From contig RDZD01000023.1 of assembly GCA_004293815.1 (NCBI GenBank), positions 62,001 to 126,000 of the forward strand: a stretch of 64,000 nucleotides of DNA, given 5' to 3'. Below the pieces are notes generated by a model. The model made no database searches. It was given only the letters and a program-made list of their open reading frames with translations, and was not told where the DNA came from. Each line of letters opens with the position of its first letter. The first letter of the stretch is position 1. The DNA is from Cytophagales bacterium (lineage in GTDB: Bacteria; Bacteroidota; Bacteroidia; Cytophagales; Bernardetiaceae). Shown here one piece after another: positions 52,683 to 61,302 of this stretch. Position numbers and translations under genes: made by a program.

Positions 52683-53240
52683 ATGCTACTTGAAACATAT
52701 AATGCAGATTGGATTAAGCACTTTACGGACATCAAACGTGAAATAGATATCGCCTTTGACGGGATTGAATACCGCGTTGAGCATGTGGGTAGTACATCTG
52801 TACCCAAATTGGATGCAAAGCCAATCATTGATATTGATATCGTTTTTTTAAATCTGAACGACTTTGAAAAGATAAAAGACAGATTAGAAACAATAGGCTA
52901 TTTCCACAATGGCAATCAAGGAATTTTGGATAGAGAGGTATTTAAAAGACATAAAAATTTAAACCATAAGATTTTGGACACCATATACCATCATCTTTAT
53001 GTGTGCTCTGTAAACAGTAAGGCATTGGAAAGGCATATCTTAAGTAGAAACTTTTTAAGAAAAAACGATTGGGCAAGGACAAGATACCAAAACATGAAAT
53101 ATGAAATGGCTGAAAAAGCCAATCAGGATAGAAAAAAATATCAAGAACTTAAAGAGCTGAATATAAATCACTTTATTGATTCAATTATAGAATTAGAAAA
53201 GAAGCAATGCCAAACATCGATTTGGAAATATAGCGACTAA
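52683..53240 (+). CDS. GrpB family protein (nucleotidyltransferase-like)
   Basis: A 185-residue protein: LLETYNADWIKHFTDIKREIDIAF, then YRVEHVGSTSVPKLDAKPIIDIDIVF, the GrpB signature (a nucleotidyltransferase-like fold with GS and two acidic residues), and NHKILDTIYHHLYVCSVNSKALERHILSRNFLR. The family is UPF0157/GrpB; substrates are unclear. I choose ATG 52683; an ATG at 52656 adds nine residues. It is AT-rich like the SUKH-like gene beside it. Confidence 0.85.
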   Translation: MLLETYNADWIKHFTDIKREIDIAFDGIEYRVEHVGSTSVPKLDAKPIIDIDIVFLNLNDFEKIKDRLETIGYFHNGNQGILDREVFKRHKNLNHKILDTIYHHLYVCSVNSKALERHILSRNFLRKNDWARTRYQNMKYEMAEKANQDRKKYQELKELNINHFIDSIIELEKKQCQTSIWKYSD

Positions 53241-53429
53241 AATACTCAGATAAAACATTGGTATAAGACCCAATACGAGGAGTCCTATTAACAGACTCGT
53301 GTAGGATCCATGTTAAGCGACTCTACAACCCAAAAATTATCCACAAAGACAAATCCTTAACATAGCGCAGCCTTAACGCTATCGTTTTGCATAATATTTG
53401 CACTTCATTACCCAAAAACTTTCCATTAT

Positions 53430-56400
53430 ATGCATATCAGTTATCCTCCTTGTACTCAAAACCAATCAAAGCTTTTTAAAAAAATAGTTTTGTTCTTCTG
53501 CTTTGTTTTATGGACTTCTTCTGCGGCTTATGCCGAAGAAACATGGACTTTGGTTTATAAGAAAGCAGATTCTTTGATGCAAATGAGAGCTTACGATGCA
53601 TCGTTAGACTTGCATCGTAAAGCCTTACCACTGGCCGAAAAAGAGTTCGGGCAAAAAAGTGAACAATATTTCAATACACTCAATAATCTAGGCCGCTGCT
53701 TGATTTCTGCTAAAGATGAAACACAACAAGAAAGCTTCTTGAAAAGCACCGAACAGCAGGCTTTACTACTAATGGGCGAAAAAAGCTTGGCTCATGCACG
53801 CGCTTGCTTGAATCTAGGAACATACTATTTCCCTGGTCAGAGAGGCAATGATATGGCAATGTCTAAGACTTATCTTGAAAAAGCACTAGATATTCTCAAA
53901 ACACTGCCTGAAAATGCAAAAGTCTATCACATGGGCGCAGTCAATAACTTAGCAGCCTTATATGTTTATTTAGAAAAATTTGTTGAGGCAGAAGCTTTGC
54001 TTCTGGAGACCATACAGTTTATGAAAGCTAAACATGGAGCTATGCACCCCGATTATGCTAGTGCGCTCAATAATTTGGGTGCGCTATACTTTAATCAGAG
54101 TAAGTATACTCAAGCGAAGCTTATATATGAACAAGTTTTGAACATACGCCAAGCCACCCTTGGGCGTAAAAGCTTAGAATACGCTCAAGCTTTAAACAAC
54201 TTAGCTGTTTTATACGAAGAGACAAGTAACTATGTGGAGGCCGCCGATATTTACCAAGAAGTATTGACCACTATTTCTGAGGTGTACGGTAAAAATCATA
54301 GTGCATACGCCAACGCGCTCACTAATTTCTCAATCGTGCAGATGAATGTGGGCAATTATAATGAAGCGAGTATGCTTTTGGACGAAGCCCTAGCAATCAC
54401 AAAACAGCTATTTGGTGAAAATAGTCTAGATTACGCCAAATCTCTTAATAATCATGCTTCTTTAGATTATATGCAGGGTAATTACTCTTCGGCAGAACCC
54501 CGATTCAAAAAGTCTTTGGAAATATATGCACGTGTGTTGGGCGAAAATCACTCCGATTATGCCATGTCCTTGCAAAATATAGGATTAACTTACAATCAAC
54601 TCGGCAACTACAAACGCGCAGAAGTATTTCTGAAAAAAGCTCTCAAAGTACTTCAGGGTAATCTTAAAGAGGTAAATGATTTTTATGCGACGCTGCTGGC
54701 AAATCTTGCTGAGTTATACATTGTAAATCAGGACTTTAAGCAGGCTGAATACTATGTTAAAGAAATCAGTCGCTATAATGGCATGGATCAATCCAGTCGC
54801 TTGCAGGTTCGCTATCAGGAAATACTTGGGCAACTAAACTTTAGGCAGAATAATTTTGATGCTAGCCTCAAGCACTATAGTGAGGCTCTGAGATTATCGG
54901 AAACTTTAGGTAATGGAAAAAGCATAGAATACGTTAATTCATGCTTTAACTTAGCCTCAGCGTATACTGTAATTGGTCGTTATAAAGCAGCAGATACTTA
55001 TTTTGTTAAGACAGATTCTTTATACCGAATCCTGTTCACAAACCAAAGTGACAAGTATTTAAAGTTGTATTCTAATTTAGCGTATCGCTACATGTGTGCT
55101 AAAGAATGGGATAAAGCGCGTTTTTATAGTGAGAGCACACTCAAAACCATGAAAAAACTGATTAGCAGCAGCTTTTCTTTCATGAGTGAAGCGGAGAAAA
55201 TAAGTTTTATAGATAACAATATCAATGTGATATTCAATGTATTTGGGAAGATTGCAATATCTTATAAACCTGCGCTATCGGATCTTTACAACGCATTGCT
55301 TTTCCGCAAAGGGGTCATACTTTCTTCCAACCAAAAGACAAAAGAACGCATTCTCAACAGCAATGACAGTCTGCTCATTGAGCAGTACAAAACCTGGGCT
55401 AACTTAAAAGGTGCCTTGACGAAGTACGCTCAAATGCCTAAAGAGGAAATTATTCAGAAAGGCATTCAGATAGACAGCTTAGAAACAGTGAGTGAAGCCT
55501 TAGAAAAAGAGCTCGTCAAGCGTTCGGAGTCGTTTGCAGAGCTGACGCAAGTGCCAGAATTGACATGGAAGGATGTTCAGAAGGGACTTAAGCCCAAACA
55601 GGCTGCTATTGAGATGCTCAAAATTGCTTTGAATGACAGTATTTGGTATGCTGCATTAATTATCAAGAAAAACTCTACACAGCCCGAGCTAGTGCTTATG
55701 TCTAATGGCAAAGAGCTAGAAAACAAATATGCCACCTATCAAAAGAACATGATTGAATTCAAAGGCGAGGATTTGATTTCTTACGAGCAGTTTTGGCAGC
55801 CCATAGCGCAGCGACTCAAAGGCATTAAAAAGGTTTATTTTGCTCCTGATGGCATCTATAGCCAGATTTCTCTCAATACCCTGATGAACCCTAAGACCAA
55901 AAAGTATCTACTTGAGGAAATAGACCTTCATATGGTAACTAATACCAAAGATATTTTGGCCTTTGATAAAAATCTGTCTCAGAAACTGACAGCCACTCTG
56001 CTGGGGTATCCGATTTATGATAATCAAAAATTCCTAATAGAAGACTCCGTTCAGAGGGCTGAGTTTGCAGACACAACCCGCGCCTTTGCCAATTTTCAGC
56101 AAATATCTCTATTGCCTGGCACTCGCCGCGAGGTGGAAAGTATTCAGAAAATTCTAAATGAAAACAGGTATCAAACGGAGTTGCTGATAGAACAAAGTGC
56201 CACAGAAGATAACATCAAAAAGATCAAAAATCCGCAGATTTTGCATCTATCCACACACGGATTTTTTATTAATAGCCGAGAGCCTAATACCAAGCTCAAC
56301 CCCATGACGCGTTCAGGTTTGCTATTGACAGGTGTGAGCGACTACACACGGGCGGAAGAAAAACCCAACAGCGAAGATGGTATTTTAACTGCCCAAGAAG

Positions 56401-56711
56401 CCGCCAATTTAGAGCTAGATAATACAGATTTGGTGGTGCTTTCGGCCTGTGAAACGGGCTTGGGCGATGTAAAGGCAGGCGAGGGCGTGTTTGGTTTGCA
56501 ACGTGCTTTCAAAGTGGCAGGGGCTAAACGCATCATCATGTCGCTTTGGAAAGTAGATGATGTTGTTACTCAAAAGCTGATGGTAGAGTTTTATAAACAG
56601 TATGCAAAACATGGTCAGACACGTCTTGCTTTTAAAGAAGCTCAAATCAGAATCAAAAAAGAGTATCCAGAACCTTATTACTGGGGAGCATTTGTTATGA
56701 GCGGCGATTAA
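53430..56711 (+). CDS. Exported TPR-CHAT protein (caspase-like peptidase), first copy
   Basis: A 1093-residue protein with a signal peptide (KIVLFFCFVLWTSSAAYA), followed by many TPR units of about 42 residues of the kinesin-light-chain type (YASALNNLGALYFNQSKYTQAKLIYEQVLNIRQATLG and its relatives), to about residue 600. A helical linker follows (LTWKDVQKGLKPKQAAIEMLK near 710). The CHAT domain lies at about 870-1093, with the catalytic dyad His943 (LSTHGFF) and Cys1007 (SACETGLG) both intact, ending YYWGAFVMSGD. CHAT domains are clan CD peptidases; here the protein is exported, so it would act in the envelope. The substrate is unknown. A perfect hairpin spans the stop codon. Confidence 0.93.
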   Translation: MHISYPPCTQNQSKLFKKIVLFFCFVLWTSSAAYAEETWTLVYKKADSLMQMRAYDASLDLHRKALPLAEKEFGQKSEQYFNTLNNLGRCLISAKDETQQESFLKSTEQQALLLMGEKSLAHARACLNLGTYYFPGQRGNDMAMSKTYLEKALDILKTLPENAKVYHMGAVNNLAALYVYLEKFVEAEALLLETIQFMKAKHGAMHPDYASALNNLGALYFNQSKYTQAKLIYEQVLNIRQATLGRKSLEYAQALNNLAVLYEETSNYVEAADIYQEVLTTISEVYGKNHSAYANALTNFSIVQMNVGNYNEASMLLDEALAITKQLFGENSLDYAKSLNNHASLDYMQGNYSSAEPRFKKSLEIYARVLGENHSDYAMSLQNIGLTYNQLGNYKRAEVFLKKALKVLQGNLKEVNDFYATLLANLAELYIVNQDFKQAEYYVKEISRYNGMDQSSRLQVRYQEILGQLNFRQNNFDASLKHYSEALRLSETLGNGKSIEYVNSCFNLASAYTVIGRYKAADTYFVKTDSLYRILFTNQSDKYLKLYSNLAYRYMCAKEWDKARFYSESTLKTMKKLISSSFSFMSEAEKISFIDNNINVIFNVFGKIAISYKPALSDLYNALLFRKGVILSSNQKTKERILNSNDSLLIEQYKTWANLKGALTKYAQMPKEEIIQKGIQIDSLETVSEALEKELVKRSESFAELTQVPELTWKDVQKGLKPKQAAIEMLKIALNDSIWYAALIIKKNSTQPELVLMSNGKELENKYATYQKNMIEFKGEDLISYEQFWQPIAQRLKGIKKVYFAPDGIYSQISLNTLMNPKTKKYLLEEIDLHMVTNTKDILAFDKNLSQKLTATLLGYPIYDNQKFLIEDSVQRAEFADTTRAFANFQQISLLPGTRREVESIQKILNENRYQTELLIEQSATEDNIKKIKNPQILHLSTHGFFINSREPNTKLNPMTRSGLLLTGVSDYTRAEEKPNSEDGILTAQEAANLELDNTDLVVLSACETGLGDVKAGEGVFGLQRAFKVAGAKRIIMSLWKVDDVVTQKLMVEFYKQYAKHGQTRLAFKEAQIRIKKEYPEPYYWGAFVMSGD

Positions 56712-56728
56712 GCCGCTCATAACAAATG
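56689..56728 (+). terminator. Perfect hairpin spanning the stop codon of the first TPR-CHAT gene
   Basis: CATTTGTTATGAGCGGC (56689-56705) and its exact complement (56712-56728) form a 17-bp stem with loop GATTAA, which contains the last sense codon and the stop. No T run follows, so it is either a T-less terminator, an mRNA stabiliser, or a leftover of a small inversion. Confidence 0.7.
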
Positions 56729-56875
56729 AGACTCTTAACAGACTCTACTTTGGATGGGTGATGAGGTTTGTTTTCTGAGTATCTATGGCTTACTTTTGAG
56801 TCTTTGGAAGACAAATCTTCGTATTTGGGCGCAAAAAGAAATTTTTTGAGATGCCTCTAAAACCCCAAATACTAG

Positions 56876-56905
56876 TTGTTTATTTAAAGACTTTCTTTAT
56901 CTTTG
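56876..56905 (+). promoter_or_regulatory. asnB promoter
   Basis: TTG (56876-56878), a 19-base spacer and TATCTTTG (56898-56905) match the consensus. Predicted start near 56912, about 37 bases before the ATG. Confidence 0.7.
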
Positions 56906-56948
56906 CGATATAGGAATACTTTCCAATAAAGCAGAAAATCCATTTTTT

Positions 56949-58874
56949 ATGTGTGGTATAACAGGTATTTTTGCATTCAATGAGATAGGACGCTTCAATA
57001 TGATACGCCTCACAGAGGCCAATAACCAGCTTGAGCACCGAGGACCAGATGCTGGCCGTCTCTTTTCGGACTACTACGTAGGTTTGGGACATAGGAGGCT
57101 TTCTATTATTGACCTCAGTACTGACGCGCAACAGCCCATGAGTGATGAGAGTAAGCGTTATACCATAGTTTTTAATGGTGAAATTTTTAACTACAAGTCA
57201 ATTAAAGAACAGCTTGTTAAACAGGGCATTGTCTTTAAATCTCAGTCTGATACTGAAGTGCTGCTGCAGCTTTATATCCTCAAAAAAGAAGCTTGTTTAG
57301 AGGATTTAGTAGGTTTTTTTGCATTTGCCATTTACGACGCTCAGGAGCAAAGTCTTTTTTTAGCCAGAGATCGTTTCGGAATCAAACCGCTTCTCTACTA
57401 CATGGACGATGATAAGTTTGTGTTTTCGTCTGAAATGAAAAGCATAACGCAGTATCATCTGCCCCTCACACTCAATAAAACGGCTATTCTTACCTATTTT
57501 CAGCTTCATTACATACCTGCCCCGCTTAGTATTTATACCCAAATCAAAAAACTCCCACCCGCACATTACCTATACGTGCGAAAACGAGATTTGCAGCTCA
57601 AAAAATACTATCAATTGCCACAACAAATGGCCAGCCCGCCAAGCTATGAGCAAGCGCAAACTACGCTCAGAAAGCTTATTCAAGAGTCTGTAGAACTGCG
57701 ACTAATATCAGACGTGCCACTTGGTGCTTTTTTGAGTGGTGGCATTGACTCTTCGGTAATTGTGGGGGTGGCTTCGCAAATGCAAAAGGGGCTACATACA
57801 TTTTCTATAGGCTATAAAGATGAGCCTTTGTTTGACGAAACACGCTATGCAGAATTGGTGGCCAAGAAGTTTGGCACTCAACACCACGTTTTTAGTCTCA
57901 GCAACGAAGATATTTTTAAGGCAGCCTCTGAAATGCTCAAGTTTCAGGGAGAACCTTTTGCCGACTCTTCGGCCATTCCTTTTTACTTGCTCTCTCAAAA
58001 AGCACGTCAGTATGTTACTGTAGCCCTTTCTGGCGATGGTGGTGATGAGACATGGGCAGGCTATAACAAGTATGCAGGCGAATGGCTGATTAGACAAAAC
58101 GGTACAAAAGTCAAATTGGCAAAAGCCATGCTAGGGCTGTTACAGAAAATGCCAAAATCGCGCAATTCATTTGTTAGCAATAAGATAAGACAAATGCACC
58201 GTTTGGGAGAGGCAGCACTTCTTACGGCCAAAGACAGGTACTGGTATTTGTCTTCATTTGCCAAAAAAGAAGATGTTTTGACTCTTTTTAACCATGATTT
58301 TTTTGAACAAGCTGATCAGGAGCAGTTCTCGCAGCTCAAATCAGAGCTTGTAAAGCACATCGACGGAGAAGGGATTAACGATGTATTGCGTTCGGATGTA
58401 GAACTGGTGCTCACCAACGACATGCTGCACAAAGCAGACCAAATGTCTATGGCTTCTGGGCTGGAGGTGCGTGTGCCTCTGTTAGACCATAGAGTGGTAA
58501 ATTTTGCGTTTCAATTACCCACAAGCTATAAAATAAGCGGCCTTATGAAGAAAAAAATTCTTCAAGACGCTTACAAAGATTTATTGCCTAGCGAACTATA
58601 CAACCGCCCCAAACAGGGTTTTGACGTACCCTTAATGAAAGGTTATAAAACATTGCTAAAAGACTGGATTACAAATGATTTACTCAGCGACGAGCTACTC
58701 AAAGAACAAAACATTTGGGATCTTAAAGTGATGCAAACTTGGCGAAAGCAAATATTGTCTTCCAATGACTACGACCAGAACCGTGCTTGGGCTATCATTG
58801 CTTTTCAATATTGGTGGAAATACCAAAAAGTAAAGACCCTCACACCTGAAGAGCACGCCAAATTGCAAGACTGA
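56949..58874 (+). CDS. asnB: Asparagine synthase, glutamine-hydrolysing
   Basis: A 641-residue two-domain enzyme. The class II glutamine amidotransferase domain starts MCGITGIF with Cys2 as nucleophile, LEHRGPDAG and VFNGEIFNY, up to about residue 190. The synthetase domain has the PP-loop LGAFLSGGIDSSVIVG near residue 260 and TVALSGDGGDETWAGY near 358. It turns aspartate to asparagine with ammonia from glutamine. It can also be a dedicated amidotransferase for surface-glycan or peptide modification in this family, since many AsnB paralogues lie in such loci; here neither is indicated. It lies between the signalling genes with its own promoter. Confidence 0.93.
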   Translation: MCGITGIFAFNEIGRFNMIRLTEANNQLEHRGPDAGRLFSDYYVGLGHRRLSIIDLSTDAQQPMSDESKRYTIVFNGEIFNYKSIKEQLVKQGIVFKSQSDTEVLLQLYILKKEACLEDLVGFFAFAIYDAQEQSLFLARDRFGIKPLLYYMDDDKFVFSSEMKSITQYHLPLTLNKTAILTYFQLHYIPAPLSIYTQIKKLPPAHYLYVRKRDLQLKKYYQLPQQMASPPSYEQAQTTLRKLIQESVELRLISDVPLGAFLSGGIDSSVIVGVASQMQKGLHTFSIGYKDEPLFDETRYAELVAKKFGTQHHVFSLSNEDIFKAASEMLKFQGEPFADSSAIPFYLLSQKARQYVTVALSGDGGDETWAGYNKYAGEWLIRQNGTKVKLAKAMLGLLQKMPKSRNSFVSNKIRQMHRLGEAALLTAKDRYWYLSSFAKKEDVLTLFNHDFFEQADQEQFSQLKSELVKHIDGEGINDVLRSDVELVLTNDMLHKADQMSMASGLEVRVPLLDHRVVNFAFQLPTSYKISGLMKKKILQDAYKDLLPSELYNRPKQGFDVPLMKGYKTLLKDWITNDLLSDELLKEQNIWDLKVMQTWRKQILSSNDYDQNRAWAIIAFQYWWKYQKVKTLTPEEHAKLQD

Positions 58875-58948
58875 GAGATAAGCAGAAGGACTAAAATTAT
58901 GGTATTTTTTTTGAAGCGCATATTAAAACGAATTAAGACTTTGAGAAC

Positions 58949-59176
58949 ATGAGTGTCAAAAAAACAATTTGTGAGTCTAAATCAAGTTTTATCTTGGAGC
59001 AAGACACTAGCGGACATCTTTTTTTGAGTGTAGAATGTGGTACGACAGAGGTCTATAACATATCTTTTAAGCTTAATGAAGCCGAGGTGGTTCTTTGGCA
59101 AACACAAGGCGAATACTTTTTAGAAAGTTTGAGCTACCAAGTGCGCGATAATCCAGACCAATATCTAAAACGCTGA
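58949..59176 (+). CDS. Small protein of unknown function
   Basis: A 75-residue protein (VKKTICESKSSFILEQDTSGHLFLSVECG at the start), probably beta-rich, with two cysteines and an acidic balance. No signal peptide, membrane span or known family. It ends 6 bases before the TPR-SpoIIE gene and 74 bases after asnB, so it is likely translated together with the phosphatase, perhaps as a small partner or regulator. The coding call rests on tight spacing and normal codon use. Confidence 0.6.
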   Translation: MSVKKTICESKSSFILEQDTSGHLFLSVECGTTEVYNISFKLNEAEVVLWQTQGEYFLESLSYQVRDNPDQYLKR

Positions 59177-59182
59177 TAAAGC

Positions 59183-61273
59183 ATGAGGTATATCTTTTTT
59201 GTTGTTTTGATAATTTGTTTATGTTTTGCAGATGCGCCAAAGCTGTTGGCACAACAAACCCTAGCAGATAGCCTCCGTCAAGTGCTTAAACAGGAGCTTT
59301 CAGACACTTTACGCACTAAAACCTTGCTTTTACTGGCCAGCAACCTATATAAAAAAGAGCCAGACAGCGCACTCTCGTATGCTAACGAAGCCTTAACAAT
59401 TGCCCTCAAAGGCAAGTATCCTATGTGGGAGAGTATGGCTCTTTTGGCAATAAGCAAAGCTTATTGGGTGAAATCTGACTATGAAACAGCCTTGACCAAG
59501 GCCAGTGCGGCTCTTAGCATTGCTCAAAAAGAAAACAATCATCTACAAATGGCAAATGCCTACATGGCTTTGGCTAATATACTTTTCTTTTTAAACAGAA
59601 AAGATTTAGATAATGTGGAAAAATATAATCTTTTGGCCATAAAGCATTTTGAAAAAGTAAACGCTAAGCACCCTAGCATAAAAATTGTTAAGCAGAATCT
59701 AACAGGTGTTTATTTTACGCAAGGTAAAGTAGATAAAGTGCTGGCTAACAGCCTAGAACTTTTGCAAGAAGCCAAAAAAGTCAATCACATACAAGATATG
59801 GCAGTCAATTATTACAATTTGGGCTTGGCTTATAAAAGCTTCAAAAAATATGATTTAGCTATTGAAAATTTCAGAAATGCAGACCAATGCGACCAGAAAC
59901 TGGGCAATAAAGAAGGTGCTGCACCGCTTGGAGCTATGGAGTGTCTTTTAGAAACAAACAAGCTTGAAGAAGCACTCAAAGCCAGCAACGAGTACTATCA
60001 AAGAGTGCTTTCCGTGGGAGCTTTACTCAGAGTAGAAAATATCCTGAGTATTAGGATAAAAATACACGAGCGCAAGAAAGACTATGCCAGTGCTCTCAAA
60101 GATGCCCAAGATCTCATGATGCTCAAAGACAGCATTTACAATGAAAAAGCCCTAGAAACACAGCAACAAATACAGTCCTCTTTTGAATTGAAGCAAAAAG
60201 AATACGAGAAAAAGCTTCTTCAGCAAGACAATGATTTGGCTAAAGCTGAAAATGAAAGACAAAAATTTTGGATAGTGAGTGCTGTAGTGGGTTTGTGTTT
60301 GTTGTCTTTGTTGGGGCTTCTACTCTTGCGAAACAACCGTAGAAAGCAAGAAACAAACCGTGCTCTTAGCCTAAAAAACAACCAGATAGAAGCCCAAAAG
60401 CAGCAACTAACTCGGACAAACGCCGAAATTAGTCAGCTCATGGAGGAAGTTGTGGCGCAGCGAGACTCCCTAGAACAGCAAGGCAAGGAGCTGTATCAGA
60501 AAAACACCGCCATGACGCAGAGCATTCAGTATGCAGAGCGGATACAAAAAGCCATGCTACCTGATACAGAAAAGATAAGAGCCAACTTTGGAGAGCATTT
60601 TATCATTTATAGGCCAAAGCACATCGTTTCAGGCGATTTTTATTGGACTATGCGTGTGGGTGAAACCTGCTATATGGCCGCAGCAGATTGTACTGGGCAC
60701 GGTGTTCCGGGTGCATTTATGAGCATGATAGGGGAGTCTTTACTCAATAAAATTGTGCTTGACAATCAGATTTATGCCGTGAATAACATTCTAGAGGCTC
60801 TCCACACAGAGGTCAGGCAGGCTCTAAACCAAACCCAAACGCGCAACCAAGACGGTATGGACATTTCGCTCATCGCTTGGCATAAACAAAGACAAGAGCT
60901 AGAGTTTACAGGTGCTAAGAATCCCGCTATACTGATTCAAAACAATGATTTACAAATCTTGAAAGCTGACAAACAGTCCATTGGCGGCTATAAAAATAGC
61001 CCTCAATTAACCTTTGTCAAACAAACTCTAGTACTCGACGCGTCTAATGATTGTTTTTGTTATCTCTTTTCAGACGGTTTTCAAGACCAGTTTGGCGGCG
61101 AACATAAAAGAAAAATCATGTCTACTGGCTTGCGCAGCCTTCTTCTGCAAGCTTCTCAGATGCCTATAGCACAGCAATCTCATTTTCTAAATCAATTCTT
61201 TGAAGACTGGCTACTGAAAGGGCATGAAAACCAATTAGATGACGTATTGATTATTGGTCTAAAATTAACATAG
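59183..61273 (+). CDS. TPR sensor with SpoIIE-type PP2C phosphatase, second copy
   Basis: A 696-residue protein built like the one at 30805: signal peptide (FVVLIICLCFADAPKLLA), TPRs to about 310 (SALSYANEALTIALKG, AVNYYNLGLAYKSFKKYDLAIENFRNA), a membrane span at about 362-384 (FWIVSAVVGLCLLSLLGLLLL), a coiled coil and a PP2C/SpoIIE domain (about 455-696) with HIVSGDFYWTM, AADCTGHGVPGAFM and DGMDISLIAWH. The sensor half would be outside the membrane and the phosphatase inside. It is co-directional with the two CHAT genes; the second follows after 29 bases, a clear operon link. Confidence 0.93.
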   Translation: MRYIFFVVLIICLCFADAPKLLAQQTLADSLRQVLKQELSDTLRTKTLLLLASNLYKKEPDSALSYANEALTIALKGKYPMWESMALLAISKAYWVKSDYETALTKASAALSIAQKENNHLQMANAYMALANILFFLNRKDLDNVEKYNLLAIKHFEKVNAKHPSIKIVKQNLTGVYFTQGKVDKVLANSLELLQEAKKVNHIQDMAVNYYNLGLAYKSFKKYDLAIENFRNADQCDQKLGNKEGAAPLGAMECLLETNKLEEALKASNEYYQRVLSVGALLRVENILSIRIKIHERKKDYASALKDAQDLMMLKDSIYNEKALETQQQIQSSFELKQKEYEKKLLQQDNDLAKAENERQKFWIVSAVVGLCLLSLLGLLLLRNNRRKQETNRALSLKNNQIEAQKQQLTRTNAEISQLMEEVVAQRDSLEQQGKELYQKNTAMTQSIQYAERIQKAMLPDTEKIRANFGEHFIIYRPKHIVSGDFYWTMRVGETCYMAAADCTGHGVPGAFMSMIGESLLNKIVLDNQIYAVNNILEALHTEVRQALNQTQTRNQDGMDISLIAWHKQRQELEFTGAKNPAILIQNNDLQILKADKQSIGGYKNSPQLTFVKQTLVLDASNDCFCYLFSDGFQDQFGGEHKRKIMSTGLRSLLLQASQMPIAQQSHFLNQFFEDWLLKGHENQLDDVLIIGLKLT

Positions 61274-61302
61274 TTATTCTCTACCCCAACAGTAACTGAA
61301 CA

